Assembly: GCA_030753015.1 (NCBI GenBank)
Contig: JASMDC010000047.1
Location: 1 to 26,847, forward strand
Reading direction: 5' to 3'
From: Candidatus Undinarchaeales archaeon
GTDB taxonomy: Archaea; SpSt-1190; JASMDC01
Length of the DNA: 26,847 nucleotides
Part shown: in pieces, positions 16,312 through 24,870 of the stretch
How positions within the stretch are numbered: position 1 is the stretch's first letter
How the letters are laid out: each line of letters begins with the position of its first letter
Notes under the pieces: model-generated
Database searches by the model: none
Seen by the model: the letters and a program-made list of their open reading frames with translations, nothing else
Told to the model about the DNA's origin: nothing
Translations under genes and position numbers: made by a program

Positions 16312-16752
16312 TCATCTTACCTCGATTAAGTCGAATTCATAATGCCGCCGCATAATTTCCCTGACCTTATTAAGTCTTTCTCCTTGTTTTGCGAGAAGGA
16401 AACGCTTTTCCTTATTTTCAAGAGTGAGATTGACCACTTTCTGACCATCGCTCTTCTCGGATAGATAGACGTTCTGTGGCTTCATGGGACGAAGGAGATT
16501 GCGGATGAACTGGAGTGGATCCTTTGAGTACTCGATGACATCGAGTTCCTTCTCCAGGACCATCTTTACACGTTTGATATTTGCCCCCTTCTTCCCGATT
16601 GCAAGGCCCAAGACCCCTTCGTTCACGATGAATACGAGCTTCGTGCTTTTCCCCTCGAGGAAGCAGTCCTTGACGGTCGCGCCAGTGAGACGCTCGAACA
16701 CGCTGATGTAGCGGATGAGTTCTGCAGTGAGCTTGATCCTTGCACGTGCCAA
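16312..16752 (-). CDS. nusA: Archaeal NusA-like KH-domain protein
   Basis: About 146 residues with two KH domains only; archaeal NusA lacks the bacterial N-terminal and S1 domains. The GxxG-type loop is [14 protein letters not shown] in the first KH and [12 protein letters not shown] in the second. Family knowledge suggests RNA binding in transcription elongation or termination; the exact archaeal role is not settled. The frame opens with TTG at 16758 overlapping the L30e stop, but TTG 16752 has AGGAG about 7 nt upstream and is preferred. A TTG start with strong overlap suggests translation coupled to L30e. Confidence 0.88.
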   Translation of the reverse strand: MARARIKLTAELIRYISVFERLTGATVKDCFLEGKSTKLVFIVNEGVLGLAIGKKGANIKRVKMVLEKELDVIEYSKDPLQFIRNLLRPMKPQNVYLSEKSDGQKVVNLTLENKEKRFLLAKQGERLNKVREIMRRHYEFDLIEVR

Positions 16753-16754
16753 TT

Positions 16755-17030
16755 TCAATCTCCTTTGATGGCGAGGGCGGAGACCGAATAGGGCTTCCTG
16801 CAGAGCTCCCCCAGATCCATGTTATCGCCCGGGTACTCGAAGAGCGGAATCTCGGACAGCTTCGCTGCATGGATGAGGTCGTCCTTACCCTTGCAGTTAT
16901 TCGCAACGACCAACAGTTCGGCCTGGCCGAGCTTCGCAGCTTTCATTGACTTGTCGAGACCCCTGATGATCCGGCCCTCGGCGATGGCTTTCTTGATCGT
17001 ACGTTCGACGTTAGTAGTTGTGAGTTCCAT
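16755..17030 (-). CDS. rpl30e: Ribosomal protein eL30 (L30e)
   Basis: 91 residues, normal for the archaeal L30e family of kink-turn RNA-binding ribosomal proteins. Visible features are GRIIRGLDKSMKAAKLGQAELLVVANNC, split into a helix with the conserved Gly and a hydrophobic strand, and a PLFEYPGDNMDLGELC segment typical of the family. ATG 17030 is preferred over GTG 17036 because GAGGTG and GGAG lie upstream inside the rpoA'' end. It overlaps neither neighbour strongly and sits in its usual place between rpoA'' and nusA. Confidence 0.92.
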   Translation of the reverse strand: MELTTTNVERTIKKAIAEGRIIRGLDKSMKAAKLGQAELLVVANNCKGKDDLIHAAKLSEIPLFEYPGDNMDLGELCRKPYSVSALAIKGD

Positions 17031-17032
17031 TA

Positions 17033-18508
17033 TCACTCCACCTCGCTCAGTGGTCTGGCGAGCAATCGAATGCTCCCCGTTCCGGGGAAGACGGGCTGTC
17101 CAACAGCAACGTTCTCCACGACGCTGCTTAGGCGATCGACATCGCCTCTGATGGCTGCCTTCATGAGGTGCTTCATCGGCACCTCGAAGGATGCGCGCGC
17201 TAGGACGCTTCCCTTCTCTCCCGATACGCCGTACCGCCCGATTGCCTTGATGACACCATCTGAGGTCATTGTGTCGGCAACGAGCATGATGTGGCGGATG
17301 TCCACATTGGTTACACCTGCCTCGGACATTGTATTGGTGATCTCCCTGATGATGCCGTTACGCGCCGCCTCGATGCCCAACACGACAGCGATCTCCTGGA
17401 CGTTATTGGTCGTGGTGCGCTTAACATCAACGCCTTCCATGTTCAAGATCTCTGAGAGGTTCGAACCCTCTGTATAGATGATATACTCGTCCTCTCGCTT
17501 GCGGATCGTGGTGTGAGTGATGTTGGGGATGCCTATCACGTGTGCGTCGGCCAACCGTACTCGTACCGTTTGGAGGTCCTTGATCGTATACTCCTTCTTC
17601 TTGGGCTTGACGATGATCTTGCTCTCTTCGTCCTCCAGAGTAGTGGTGACACCGCGCACGCCTTTCTTGACCGCCTTGAGCACTTCCTTCGGATCTAGCT
17701 TGATGCTCTTGAGCTTCTTCACGTCTAGCTCAGCGACGATCGTGAGGTTGAGAAGGTCGAGACTAATGCCCGTGCAGATATCCTGTACAGCGGTGGACTT
17801 GATCCTTCCTGCGAGGACGATAGATTCGTCCCGGTTGGCACAACTTTTTTCGGTCATGTACACCGTCATGACGGGCGTGCTCGGTTCCTTCCGAGCGTCC
17901 ACGATTTCGATGATGCGCGGAAGACCCAGCGTGACGTTCATCTCCAGGACACCTGCATAGTGGTAGGTACGCATAGTCAGCTGAGTACCCGGTTCCCCGA
18001 TGGACTGTGCCGTGATGGACCCGATGGCCTCGAAAGGGTGGACCTGCATCCGAGCATAGCTCAAGAGCAGGCGCTCGGTCGCGTCCTTTGCCTGGGCAAG
18101 AGTGAGCTTCTCGGACTCGATGATGTCCGCGAATTCCTCTGCGAGCTTTGGTGGCAGGATGCTCCGCACCTCGTCCGTGACGACCTTATCGGCCATAGGA
18201 CGCTTCTTCCTAGGAATCTCCTTCTTCTCTTCGACCACGACGACATCCTTCTTCTTGCTCACCTTCTTTTCGGTGGTCTTCTTGGCCGTCGTCTTCTTGG
18301 CAGCGGCCTTTGTCACCTTCTTTTCGGTGGTCTTCTTGGCCACTGTCTTCTTGGCAGCGACCTTTGTCACCTTCTTTTCGGTGGTCTTCTTGGCCACTGT
18401 CTTCTTGGCAGCGACCTTTGTCACCTTCTTTTCGGTGGTCTTCTTGGCCACTGTCTTCTTGGCAGCGACCTTTGTCACCTTCTTCTCTGCGGTCTTTTTC
18501 TCGGCCAT
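17033..18508 (-). CDS. rpoA2: RNA polymerase subunit A'' with Lys-rich repeat N-terminal extension
   Basis: 491 residues, about 100 longer than typical A''. The subunit is the C-terminal part of the largest polymerase subunit and forms much of the cleft and jaw. The core starts near residue 105 and includes [27 protein letters not shown], a highly conserved segment next to the trigger/bridge region, and the terminal [16 protein letters not shown] segment. Residues 1-100 are almost only K, T, A, V and E in 18-residue repeats. ATG 18508 is chosen: its A is the last base of the rpoA' stop (TGATG) and GAGGTGG lies upstream; an open frame extends to 18562 but would run into rpoA'. Confidence 0.95.
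   Translation of the reverse strand: MAEKKTAEKKVTKVAAKKTVAKKTTEKKVTKVAAKKTVAKKTTEKKVTKVAAKKTVAKKTTEKKVTKAAAKKTTAKKTTEKKVSKKKDVVVVEEKKEIPRKKRPMADKVVTDEVRSILPPKLAEEFADIIESEKLTLAQAKDATERLLLSYARMQVHPFEAIGSITAQSIGEPGTQLTMRTYHYAGVLEMNVTLGLPRIIEIVDARKEPSTPVMTVYMTEKSCANRDESIVLAGRIKSTAVQDICTGISLDLLNLTIVAELDVKKLKSIKLDPKEVLKAVKKGVRGVTTTLEDEESKIIVKPKKKEYTIKDLQTVRVRLADAHVIGIPNITHTTIRKREDEYIIYTEGSNLSEILNMEGVDVKRTTTNNVQEIAVVLGIEAARNGIIREITNTMSEAGVTNVDIRHIMLVADTMTSDGVIKAIGRYGVSGEKGSVLARASFEVPMKHLMKAAIRGDVDRLSSVVENVAVGQPVFPGTGSIRLLARPLSEVE
18260..18475 (-). repeat. 54-bp coding repeat in the RpoA'' extension
   Basis: Four tandem 54-bp units begin at 18260, 18314, 18368 and 18422. The last three appear identical base for base and the first differs at a few sites; a partial copy follows at 18476. 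Each unit encodes 18 residues of K, T, V, A and E. Confidence 0.93.
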
Positions 18509-21135
18509 CAGACACCACCTCGAACGTTCTCGATAATGTCCATGAGGTTGATCGTACCCCATTCGGACTGAGCGGGATTGATACCATCCTCGCCGTACTT
18601 GAACTGGATGATCGTGTCCCTATTGTCACGGACCGTACCATCGTAGTGCATGGTGAGGTCCTGGAGGGCGTTGGCGAGCCTGCGGTACATGTAACCGCTC
18701 TTGGGTGTTCTCATCGATGTATCGGTGAGACCCTCTCGACCGGACATGCATACGTAGAAGAACTCGAAGGGATCGAGCCCGCTACCGTAGGAGCGGCGAA
18801 CGAATCCTTTGGCTTTGGGACCGATGTCACCCACTTTGAAGTGGGGGAGGGAGCGGTTGCGGTAGCCTCGGCTGACGCGCTTCCCACCGATAGCCTGTTG
18901 TCCAAGGCATGCGGCCATCTGTGCCAAGTTGAGGAGCTTACCCCTCGCGCCCGTAATTGCCATTGTGATGGCGGGATTCGACTCGTCGGTGTACTCTCCA
19001 ACGACCTCGACGCACCTGTCACGGGACTTGTTGAGCCTGTTGAGGAGCTCGGTCTCGAAGGTCTCCTCGATGCTCATACCGGGCCAGGCCTCGAGCTTGT
19101 TGGCGCGGAATTCCTCGATGAGCTTGTTGGCATTGGCCTCGGCATCATCAAGGATGCCTTCGATCTTCTTTGTAGCTTCGGGGGGGATCTGGATGTCGGA
19201 GAGCCCGATGGACATACCCCGTTTCTTCAGCATCTCCAACGAGAGTTTCGTGAGGTGGTCGATGAAGTCCAGCCCCACTCCGGCCTTGATCACCTTGAGC
19301 AGGAGCTTGCCTGAGAATGCACCCACGGAGGACTCGTCAATGACTCCGGAAACGAGCTCACCGTCCTTGATCTCCACGTAGGTATCATACTTCTTGCAGT
19401 CCTCTACGGTGTCGTGAGGGAAGTAGCTTGACACCTTCGACTTGTAGGCAAGGTTGATACCTTTAGGAATAAGGGCCGAGAACACCTGCTTACCACTGTA
19501 ATACTCAACACCGTCCTCGACCTTCGCCGGCTTATCAGCGAACTTCAGGTCGTTGATGCCGATGTTGAACAGCATCTGCTGGGCCTCGTCCCGAGTGAGA
19601 TAGGTGTCCTTGTGGGTGAGGAAGTAGAGGCCTGAGAGGTGGTCCTGATGTCCGCCGATGACGGGTCCACCGAAGCGCGGCGAGATGAGCTGCGTCCTGA
19701 TCGACATCAGCATCTCTGCCTCCGCTCGGCCCTCAGGATTCTGGGGCACGTGAAGGTTCATCTCGTCCCCGTCGAAGTCGGCATTGTAGGGGGGACAGGC
19801 AGCGGGATTGACCCTGAACGTATTATAGGGCAGGATCCTGACCCGGTGGCACATGATGGACTGCCTGTGGAGCGAGGGCTGGCGGTTGAACAGCACGATG
19901 TCCCCGTTCCTCAGGTGGCGTTCCACGATGTAGCCCATCTCGAGCTCCTCGGCCAGCTGCTCTTTCACATCATCGGTGATGCGCTTTCGCCGTCCATCGG
20001 GGCGGATGACATAGTTGGCACCCTCCAGTTCCTTGGCACCGTCCATCACCAGGTGGCGGAGGTAGTCGATGTTCCTCTCGCTGACAATCTCTGGATAGGT
20101 CAGTTCCATGGCGATGCGCTCCGGCACACCCACCTCGCTGATGGAGAGGCGGGGATCGGGGGAGATCACCGTGCGCGCGGAGAAGTTGACCCGCTTACCG
20201 GCAAGGTTGTGCCTGAAACGTCCCTCTTTGGACTTTATACGCTGGGTGATTCCCTTGAGTGGTCGACCAGCACGGTGCCGCGCCGGCGGGAGCGTGGGGA
20301 TGTCGTTGTCGATGAACGTGGTCACATGGTACTGCAGCAACTCCCAGAGGTCCTCGATGATGACTCCGGGTGCGCCCGCGTCGATGGTTTGCTTCAAGCG
20401 CTGGTTGATGCGCACGATGTCCACGAGCTTGTGCGTGAGGTCGTCCTCTGCACGCTCACCGGTCTCCAGAGTGATGGAGGGGCGAACCGTGACGGGGGGG
20501 ACGGGGAGCACAGTGAACACGACCCATTCAGGTCTTGCGCTCTCGGGATTCATACCGAGAATCTCTAGATCCTCGTCGGGGATGCGCTCGAGCCGGTCCC
20601 TGATATCGGTAGGTGTCAGGGGCTGCTTCTCCCGGAAGTAGGAGTGTGGCTTCTCATACTTGATGGGATTGACCTTGGCATCGCAGTGAGGGCACTGTTT
20701 GATACCCGCTGCGGCCTTGTAGGCGTCCTTGGTGAGCGACCACGAGGCAAGCTCGGATTCGCGCTCCCGGACATGATCCATCTGAATGGCAAACTTCTCG
20801 ATGGCTGCGTCGTTGAGCAACAACCGACCACAGGCTTCGCAAGTCGAGTTGAGAAGCTTGTGCACGAGCTTGACGAACTTGATGTGGATGATGGGCCTGG
20901 CGAGCGTGAGGAATCCAAAGTGGCCCGGGCACTCACCAATCTTACCGGCACATGTCTTACACCTGAGACCCGGGTCGATAACACCCAGCCGTGAGTCCAT
21001 GAGCCCTCCCTCGATGGGGTAACCATCGGGGTCGTAGATCTCGCTGGTGATGACCTCGGAAGCGGCCATCTTGCGGATCATCTTCGGGCTCAAGAACTTG
21101 AACTGGATGCTTCCAATCTTCTTCGATGACTTCAT
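18508..21135 (-). CDS. rpoA1: RNA polymerase subunit A'
   Basis: 875 residues, usual size. It carries the active-site NADFDGDEM motif (about 451-459), whose Asp residues hold the catalytic magnesium, the N-terminal zinc site CKTC..CPGHFG (about 58-75), a second CxxC pair near 95-102 and CPHC near 146, the [17 protein letters not shown] segment and the [22 protein letters not shown] bridge/trigger region near the end. No intein or internal extension is seen. ATG 21135 starts the usual [17 protein letters not shown] and has GGTGA upstream. It begins 4 nt after the rpoB' stop. Confidence 0.98.
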   Translation of the reverse strand: MKSSKKIGSIQFKFLSPKMIRKMAASEVITSEIYDPDGYPIEGGLMDSRLGVIDPGLRCKTCAGKIGECPGHFGFLTLARPIIHIKFVKLVHKLLNSTCEACGRLLLNDAAIEKFAIQMDHVRERESELASWSLTKDAYKAAAGIKQCPHCDAKVNPIKYEKPHSYFREKQPLTPTDIRDRLERIPDEDLEILGMNPESARPEWVVFTVLPVPPVTVRPSITLETGERAEDDLTHKLVDIVRINQRLKQTIDAGAPGVIIEDLWELLQYHVTTFIDNDIPTLPPARHRAGRPLKGITQRIKSKEGRFRHNLAGKRVNFSARTVISPDPRLSISEVGVPERIAMELTYPEIVSERNIDYLRHLVMDGAKELEGANYVIRPDGRRKRITDDVKEQLAEELEMGYIVERHLRNGDIVLFNRQPSLHRQSIMCHRVRILPYNTFRVNPAACPPYNADFDGDEMNLHVPQNPEGRAEAEMLMSIRTQLISPRFGGPVIGGHQDHLSGLYFLTHKDTYLTRDEAQQMLFNIGINDLKFADKPAKVEDGVEYYSGKQVFSALIPKGINLAYKSKVSSYFPHDTVEDCKKYDTYVEIKDGELVSGVIDESSVGAFSGKLLLKVIKAGVGLDFIDHLTKLSLEMLKKRGMSIGLSDIQIPPEATKKIEGILDDAEANANKLIEEFRANKLEAWPGMSIEETFETELLNRLNKSRDRCVEVVGEYTDESNPAITMAITGARGKLLNLAQMAACLGQQAIGGKRVSRGYRNRSLPHFKVGDIGPKAKGFVRRSYGSGLDPFEFFYVCMSGREGLTDTSMRTPKSGYMYRRLANALQDLTMHYDGTVRDNRDTIIQFKYGEDGINPAQSEWGTINLMDIIENVRGGV

Positions 21136-21139
21136 GAGA

Positions 21140-22948
21140 TCACCCCTTATCCTCCAGCACGAGGCGTGGATAAATGCCTATGCTCAACAGCTCAGAGAGG
21201 AGGATGTGGAATGCATAGGACATCTCCACCGAATAGACTGTGGACGCTTCGCCGCACATCGGGCAGTAGAGCTTGTCCCGGATATGGTCATGTACTGCGA
21301 CCAGTCCGCATCCGCCGCACACGGGGATGACGGTCGAATCGGAGTCGAACCGCTCCTTGAGGAGCAGAGCAGCACCGTGGGCGATGAGACAGTCCTTCTC
21401 CATCTCTCCCATACGCAGACCACCTTTCTTGGCGCGACCCTCTGTGGGCTGACGAGTAAGGATCTGCACGGGACCACGAGAGCGCGCGTGGATCTTGTTC
21501 GAGACCATGTGGCGCAGCTTGTGGTAGTAGATAAGACCCTGGAAGATCTCCACCTCGTACTGCCTACCGGTCATGCCGTTGACCATGACCTCTTTGCCGT
21601 TGGGCTTGAGGCCGTATCGCTTAAGGATCTCGGCGACACCCTTCATGGGATCCTCGGTAAAGGCGGAGCCGTCGATGAACTCGCCAGAGAGGGTTCCGGA
21701 CTTCCCGCTCATGATCTCCATGAGCTGGGATACGGTCATACGCGACGGGATACCGTGGGGATTCGTGATTAGGTCGGGGACAACGCCGCTCTCGGTGAAG
21801 GGCATGTCCTCCTCGGGCACGATCATACCGACAACGCCCTTCTGCCCGTGACGAGAGGAGAACTTGTCGCCGATCTCTGGGATACGCTCATCGCGTACCC
21901 GTACTTTCACGAGGGTGTTGCCCTCGGAGTCCTCGGTGACGGCCACGAGGTCGACGAAGCCTCCCTCGCCGTGCCGAACGACCACTGAGGTCTCGCGCCG
22001 GTTCTCGATACCCATCCGGAGGGAGGACATCGATCCAAGGAACCTGGGCGGCGATGTGCGTCCGATGAGCACGTCGTCGGAACCAACCGATGACTCGAGC
22101 TCGGCGATGCCGTCCTCACCCAGGTGTCGGTACACACGCTCGACACGGTAGCCGCGCACACCCTTGTCCGGGATGCAGATCCCGTCCTCCTGTCCGCCAG
22201 GATAGCGCTTCTCCACGGCCGTGTACGGCCGGTAGAACGTGGAGCGGGCTAGGCCGCGATCGAGCGAGCCCTTGTTGATGACAAGAGCGTCCTCCATATT
22301 GTACCCGTCGTACGCGAGGATTGCCACGACGAAGTTCTGGCCGGCCGGGTGGCGGTCGAATCCGACGACGCTCGTGGTCTTGGTGCGGACGATGGGCGAC
22401 TGCGGGTAGTGGAGGATGTTCGAGTAGGTGTCCATGCGGAGCAGGTAGTTGAGGGCATAGAGCCCGAGGGCCTGCTTCACACCTTTGGATGCACCGTAGT
22501 TGACACGGTCACCGCGGCTGTAGTTGGCGTAGGGGACGTTCGACGCGGGGATGCCCACGATCGCCAGCGGATCCAGCTCGACATGGGTGTGCTCCGTCGT
22601 AATGACTGAGTTGTCCACCGCGATGAAGGAGTTCTCCTCCTCGTCGGTGTCCATGTACTCGACCTTACCGAGACAGATGAGGTCGGACCACTTGAGCTCA
22701 CCCTTCTTGATGCGCTCGATGTCCTTTTCATTGAGCTGGGGCTTCCCGTCCTTGTCAAGGATGATCAGAGGGCGCTGGATGCGGCCACCGTCGGCGTTGA
22801 TGCGGACCTCGTCCTCCTGGGGGAGGAAGGAGATGTTCAGCTCGGAGGTGAGAAGACCCTTTCGCCGGAGGTTCCGGACCTTCTCCGTGATCTCCTCGGG
22901 ACTATCAGTCTTTCCTACGAGCCGGCCGTTGAGATATACGTCCACCAT
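21140..22948 (-). CDS. rpoB1: RNA polymerase subunit B' (C-terminal half of B)
   Basis: 602 residues. Key motifs are GYNMEDALVINKGS, the GDKFSSRHGQKGV active-site segment, NPHGIPSRMTVSQ, GLRMGEMEKDC and a C-terminal zinc ribbon CGGCG..CPMCG. The split between B'' and B' follows the usual euryarchaeal position, B' beginning MVDVYLNGRLVG. ATG 22948 has GGAGG 9 nt upstream, inside the end of rpoB''. Together with B'' it makes the second-largest subunit that contributes to the catalytic cleft. Confidence 0.98.
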   Translation of the reverse strand: MVDVYLNGRLVGKTDSPEEITEKVRNLRRKGLLTSELNISFLPQEDEVRINADGGRIQRPLIILDKDGKPQLNEKDIERIKKGELKWSDLICLGKVEYMDTDEEENSFIAVDNSVITTEHTHVELDPLAIVGIPASNVPYANYSRGDRVNYGASKGVKQALGLYALNYLLRMDTYSNILHYPQSPIVRTKTTSVVGFDRHPAGQNFVVAILAYDGYNMEDALVINKGSLDRGLARSTFYRPYTAVEKRYPGGQEDGICIPDKGVRGYRVERVYRHLGEDGIAELESSVGSDDVLIGRTSPPRFLGSMSSLRMGIENRRETSVVVRHGEGGFVDLVAVTEDSEGNTLVKVRVRDERIPEIGDKFSSRHGQKGVVGMIVPEEDMPFTESGVVPDLITNPHGIPSRMTVSQLMEIMSGKSGTLSGEFIDGSAFTEDPMKGVAEILKRYGLKPNGKEVMVNGMTGRQYEVEIFQGLIYYHKLRHMVSNKIHARSRGPVQILTRQPTEGRAKKGGLRMGEMEKDCLIAHGAALLLKERFDSDSTVIPVCGGCGLVAVHDHIRDKLYCPMCGEASTVYSVEMSYAFHILLSELLSIGIYPRLVLEDKG

Positions 22949-22952
22949 GTGA

Positions 22953-24443
22953 TCATTCCTCCACCGGCTTCACGCCGGCATTATACAGCTCCTGAAGGAT
23001 GGTCTTGTCATCCTCGTCCCGTGTGAGGCGGGCGAAGAGGGCGAGGTTCTTCCTGAGCCCGATGTTCTGACCCTCGGGAGTCTCAGAGGCGCAGAGCCTG
23101 CCCCAGTGTGTGGGGTGGAGCTCGCGGGCCTCGAAGTGCGGCTGCGAGGTGGTCAGGGGAGACAGCACCCTCCTCAAGTGCGACAGGGTGTCCATGAAGT
23201 TGAGACGCTGGAGGTGCTGCGAGATTCCGCGCCGTCCACCTACCCAGTTACCGGTCGCCAGGGCCGACTCGACCCTCGAGGTCAGAAGAGCTGAACGTAC
23301 TATAGTCGCGATGCTCGGCTCCTTGCCGCGCTTGGCCACACGGGAGAAGTTGTACTTGATATCGTTGATGAGCACACGGAACGACACACGGAACAGAGAC
23401 TCCATGAGATCGCCCGCGAGCTTGAGCCGCTTGTTGGCGTAGTGGTCCTTGTCGTTCTCATCTACGAGGTTGAAGTGGAGGTTGACGACACGCCGCATCA
23501 TCTTGGCGATGTGGTGGGCTTTAGAGATGCGCTGATTGGGATTCTGGCCGATGTGCGGGAGGAGGTAGGTGTCGAGGATCTGGGAGACGCGCTGGACCCG
23601 GTACTCACGACCCTGGCCGATGCGCATATGGCGCCCGATGTAGTCGAGCGCGTCCTCGGTCGTTGGTGTCTCCGCACCTTCCTCGAGGTTGATGTACATG
23701 TCCTCCATCGTCCTCTGGTGAGGCTCGATGGCCTTGACTACCTGCTCGTCGGTCTCGAGCCCGAGAGCGCGCAAGATGATGATGGCAGGTATCTTGGTGA
23801 CCCGGGCGAAGGTGAGGGTCACGACGCCGTTCCTGCGCCGCTCGAATAGGTGAGGCACACGGTAGCCGCGCCGTTCGGAGAAGAGGCGTCCGATCGAAGT
23901 GATGGGGCCCTTGTTCTTCCTCTCCAGCAGGAGCCGGTTGGGAGTTAGATCCTCGATAGAGATGAGCACACGCTCCGTACCGTTGATGATGAAATAACCC
24001 CCCGGATCGAGCGGGTCCTCGCCGATGTCGATGAGCTCGGCCTCAGTCATCTTCGAGAGGGGGCAGATGTTAGATTTGACCATGACGGGCAGGTTGCCGA
24101 TGTTCACACGGACAGGGTCATCCTCGATATCGTCCCGAATGACGATGGTATCGAGCCAGATGGGGACAGAATAGGTAAGGTTGCGCATCCGTGATTCAAG
24201 AGGGAAGATACGCTCTATGGAACCGTCCGCCTCTTTCGAGATGGGCTTCTCCAGGTGGATCTTATCGAGCTTTATCTTGTATTCCTCGATCCCGGGTGGG
24301 GGGAGCGTGGGCTCGACGATCTGGTTCTCGTTGATGATCTGCTGGAGCTTGTTCTCCAAGAAGTCGTTGAACGACTCGATGTGATGGAGCGCAAGTCCGT
24401 GCTCACGGTAGAATCCAGTTGCAAGAGTTTCGAAACCTTTCAT
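22953..24443 (-). CDS. rpoB2: RNA polymerase subunit B'' (N-terminal half of B)
   Basis: 496 residues, usual size for B''. Family markers include the GYFIINGTERVLISIEDLTPN segment, the NLPVMVKSNICPLS segment and the C-terminal THWGRLCASETPEGQNIGL. ATG 24443 (MKGFETLATGFYREHGL) is chosen over a start at 24464 because GGAGG lies 7 nt upstream and the family alignment starts here. It is the first polymerase gene of the operon; rpoH, normally directly upstream in Archaea, is missing, and tRNA-Lys lies 109 nt upstream instead. Confidence 0.98.
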   Translation of the reverse strand: MKGFETLATGFYREHGLALHHIESFNDFLENKLQQIINENQIVEPTLPPPGIEEYKIKLDKIHLEKPISKEADGSIERIFPLESRMRNLTYSVPIWLDTIVIRDDIEDDPVRVNIGNLPVMVKSNICPLSKMTEAELIDIGEDPLDPGGYFIINGTERVLISIEDLTPNRLLLERKNKGPITSIGRLFSERRGYRVPHLFERRRNGVVTLTFARVTKIPAIIILRALGLETDEQVVKAIEPHQRTMEDMYINLEEGAETPTTEDALDYIGRHMRIGQGREYRVQRVSQILDTYLLPHIGQNPNQRISKAHHIAKMMRRVVNLHFNLVDENDKDHYANKRLKLAGDLMESLFRVSFRVLINDIKYNFSRVAKRGKEPSIATIVRSALLTSRVESALATGNWVGGRRGISQHLQRLNFMDTLSHLRRVLSPLTTSQPHFEARELHPTHWGRLCASETPEGQNIGLRKNLALFARLTRDEDDKTILQELYNAGVKPVEE

Positions 24444-24536
24444 GCGATCGCCTCCGGAGCGCACCTTGCGGTACAGGTGCTTCGATAATAAGAACTAGAA
24501 CCGCCTTCGCCAACCATGTCTCTCCAATCCTCCATG

Positions 24537-24544
24537 TCTTATAG
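24537..24544 (-). promoter_or_regulatory. Candidate TATA box for the RNA polymerase operon
   Basis: The minus strand reads CTATAAGA, predicting transcription from about 24514 and a leader of roughly 70 nt. A second weaker candidate (TTATTATC, about 24484-24492) would give a leader of about 20 nt. Read-through from the tRNA genes is also possible. Confidence 0.45.
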
Positions 24545-24552
24545 GCACCGGC

Positions 24553-24627
24553 TGGGCCGGGCAGGATTTGAACCCGCAACCGTCCGCTTAAAAGGCGGAC
24601 GCTCTAGCCAGGTTGAGCTACCGGCCC
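24553..24627 (-). tRNA. tRNA-Lys (anticodon UUU)
   Basis: 75 nt cloverleaf: acceptor GGGCCGG pairs with CCGGCCC, discriminator A, D-arm with AGCTCA..TAGAGC, anticodon stem TCCGC/GCGGA with loop CTTTTAA (anticodon at 24590-24592), and a T-arm with GGTTCAAAT. CCA is not encoded. No intron. It starts 10 nt after tRNA-Asp, so both are likely cut from one transcript. Confidence 0.95.
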
Positions 24628-24637
24628 GCGGAAATGG

Positions 24638-24726
24638 CGCCTTGGTCGGGATTTGAACCCGGGTCACGGCCTTTCTGCACGAAGTGTACGACAGGGCCGT
24701 ATGATAGACCGCTACACTACCAAGGC
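24638..24726 (-). tRNA. tRNA-Asp (anticodon GUC) with a 16-nt intron
   Basis: 89 nt including intron. Acceptor GCCTTGG pairs with CCAAGGC, discriminator G as usual for Asp. Anticodon stem CGGCC/GGCCG encloses 23 nt; removing 16 nt leaves loop CTGTCGA with anticodon GTC at 24690-24692. The T-arm is CCGGG TTCAAAT CCCGA with one C-A mismatch at its base. CCA is not encoded. Confidence 0.93.
24673..24688 (-). other. Bulge-helix-bulge tRNA intron
   Basis: Canonical position between nucleotides 37 and 38. CUGU pairs with GCAG as a 4-bp central helix, flanked by 3-nt bulges CGU and AAA; cuts after the second bulge base on each side release TACACTTCGTGCAGAA. The intron-internal helix is very short (2 bp with a 5-nt loop). 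Confidence 0.88.
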
Positions 24727-24770
24727 ACGTATTTCTCACAGAATAGCCCATCGACCCCGTTCGGGATTGA

Positions 24771-24785
24771 CCTTATATTTAAAAA
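24771..24785 (-). promoter_or_regulatory. TATA box for the tRNA-Asp/tRNA-Lys transcript
   Basis: The minus strand has an A/T stretch TTTTTAAATATAAGG about 50 nt before the tRNA-Asp 5' end, predicting a leader of roughly 25 nt to be removed by RNase P. Confidence 0.6.
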
Positions 24786-24809
24786 GGTTGTGAAAAGGCG
24801 AACACAACC
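24786..24809. repeat. Inverted repeat between divergent promoters
   Basis: ggttgtg (24786-24792) and cacaacc (24803-24809) are perfect 7-bp arms with a 10-nt spacer, lying next to the tRNA TATA box and upstream of the divergent membrane-protein promoter. It could be an operator; no family of regulator is implied. Confidence 0.35.
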
Positions 24810-24842
24810 CCTCCCCTCATTATAGGACTATACAGCATATCC

Positions 24843-24850
24843 TTTATATT
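24843..24850 (+). promoter_or_regulatory. TATA box for the right-edge membrane protein gene
   Basis: TTTATATT, centred 25 nt before the GTG at 24871 and 34 nt before the ATG at 24880, so the mRNA is leaderless or nearly so. Confidence 0.5.
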
Positions 24851-24870
24851 GATTTCGCGGTGGTGTGAGA

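Noticed and set aside
18260-18475. Non-coding tandem repeat or CRISPR-like array
   Set aside because: 54-bp units without variable spacers, in frame with RpoA'' and starting at an ATG coupled to the rpoA' stop.
18509-18562. Upstream extension of RpoA''
   Set aside because: It lies inside the rpoA' coding end; the ATG at 18508 has a Shine-Dalgarno site and the typical stop-start overlap.
18310-19314. Plus-strand open frame of 334 codons beginning with Ser/Trp/Phe repeats
   Set aside because: The repeats are the reverse strand of the 54-bp rpoA'' units, and the rest is antisense to rpoA'.
19639-20568. Plus-strand open frame of 309 codons
   Set aside because: Antisense to the catalytic core of rpoA'; composition typical of a shadow frame.
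24440-24552. Degenerate remnant of rpoH
   Set aside because: The 31-codon frame has a vague GE..YYR similarity to RpoH ends but lacks its conserved proline and glycine pattern, so I see no real support.
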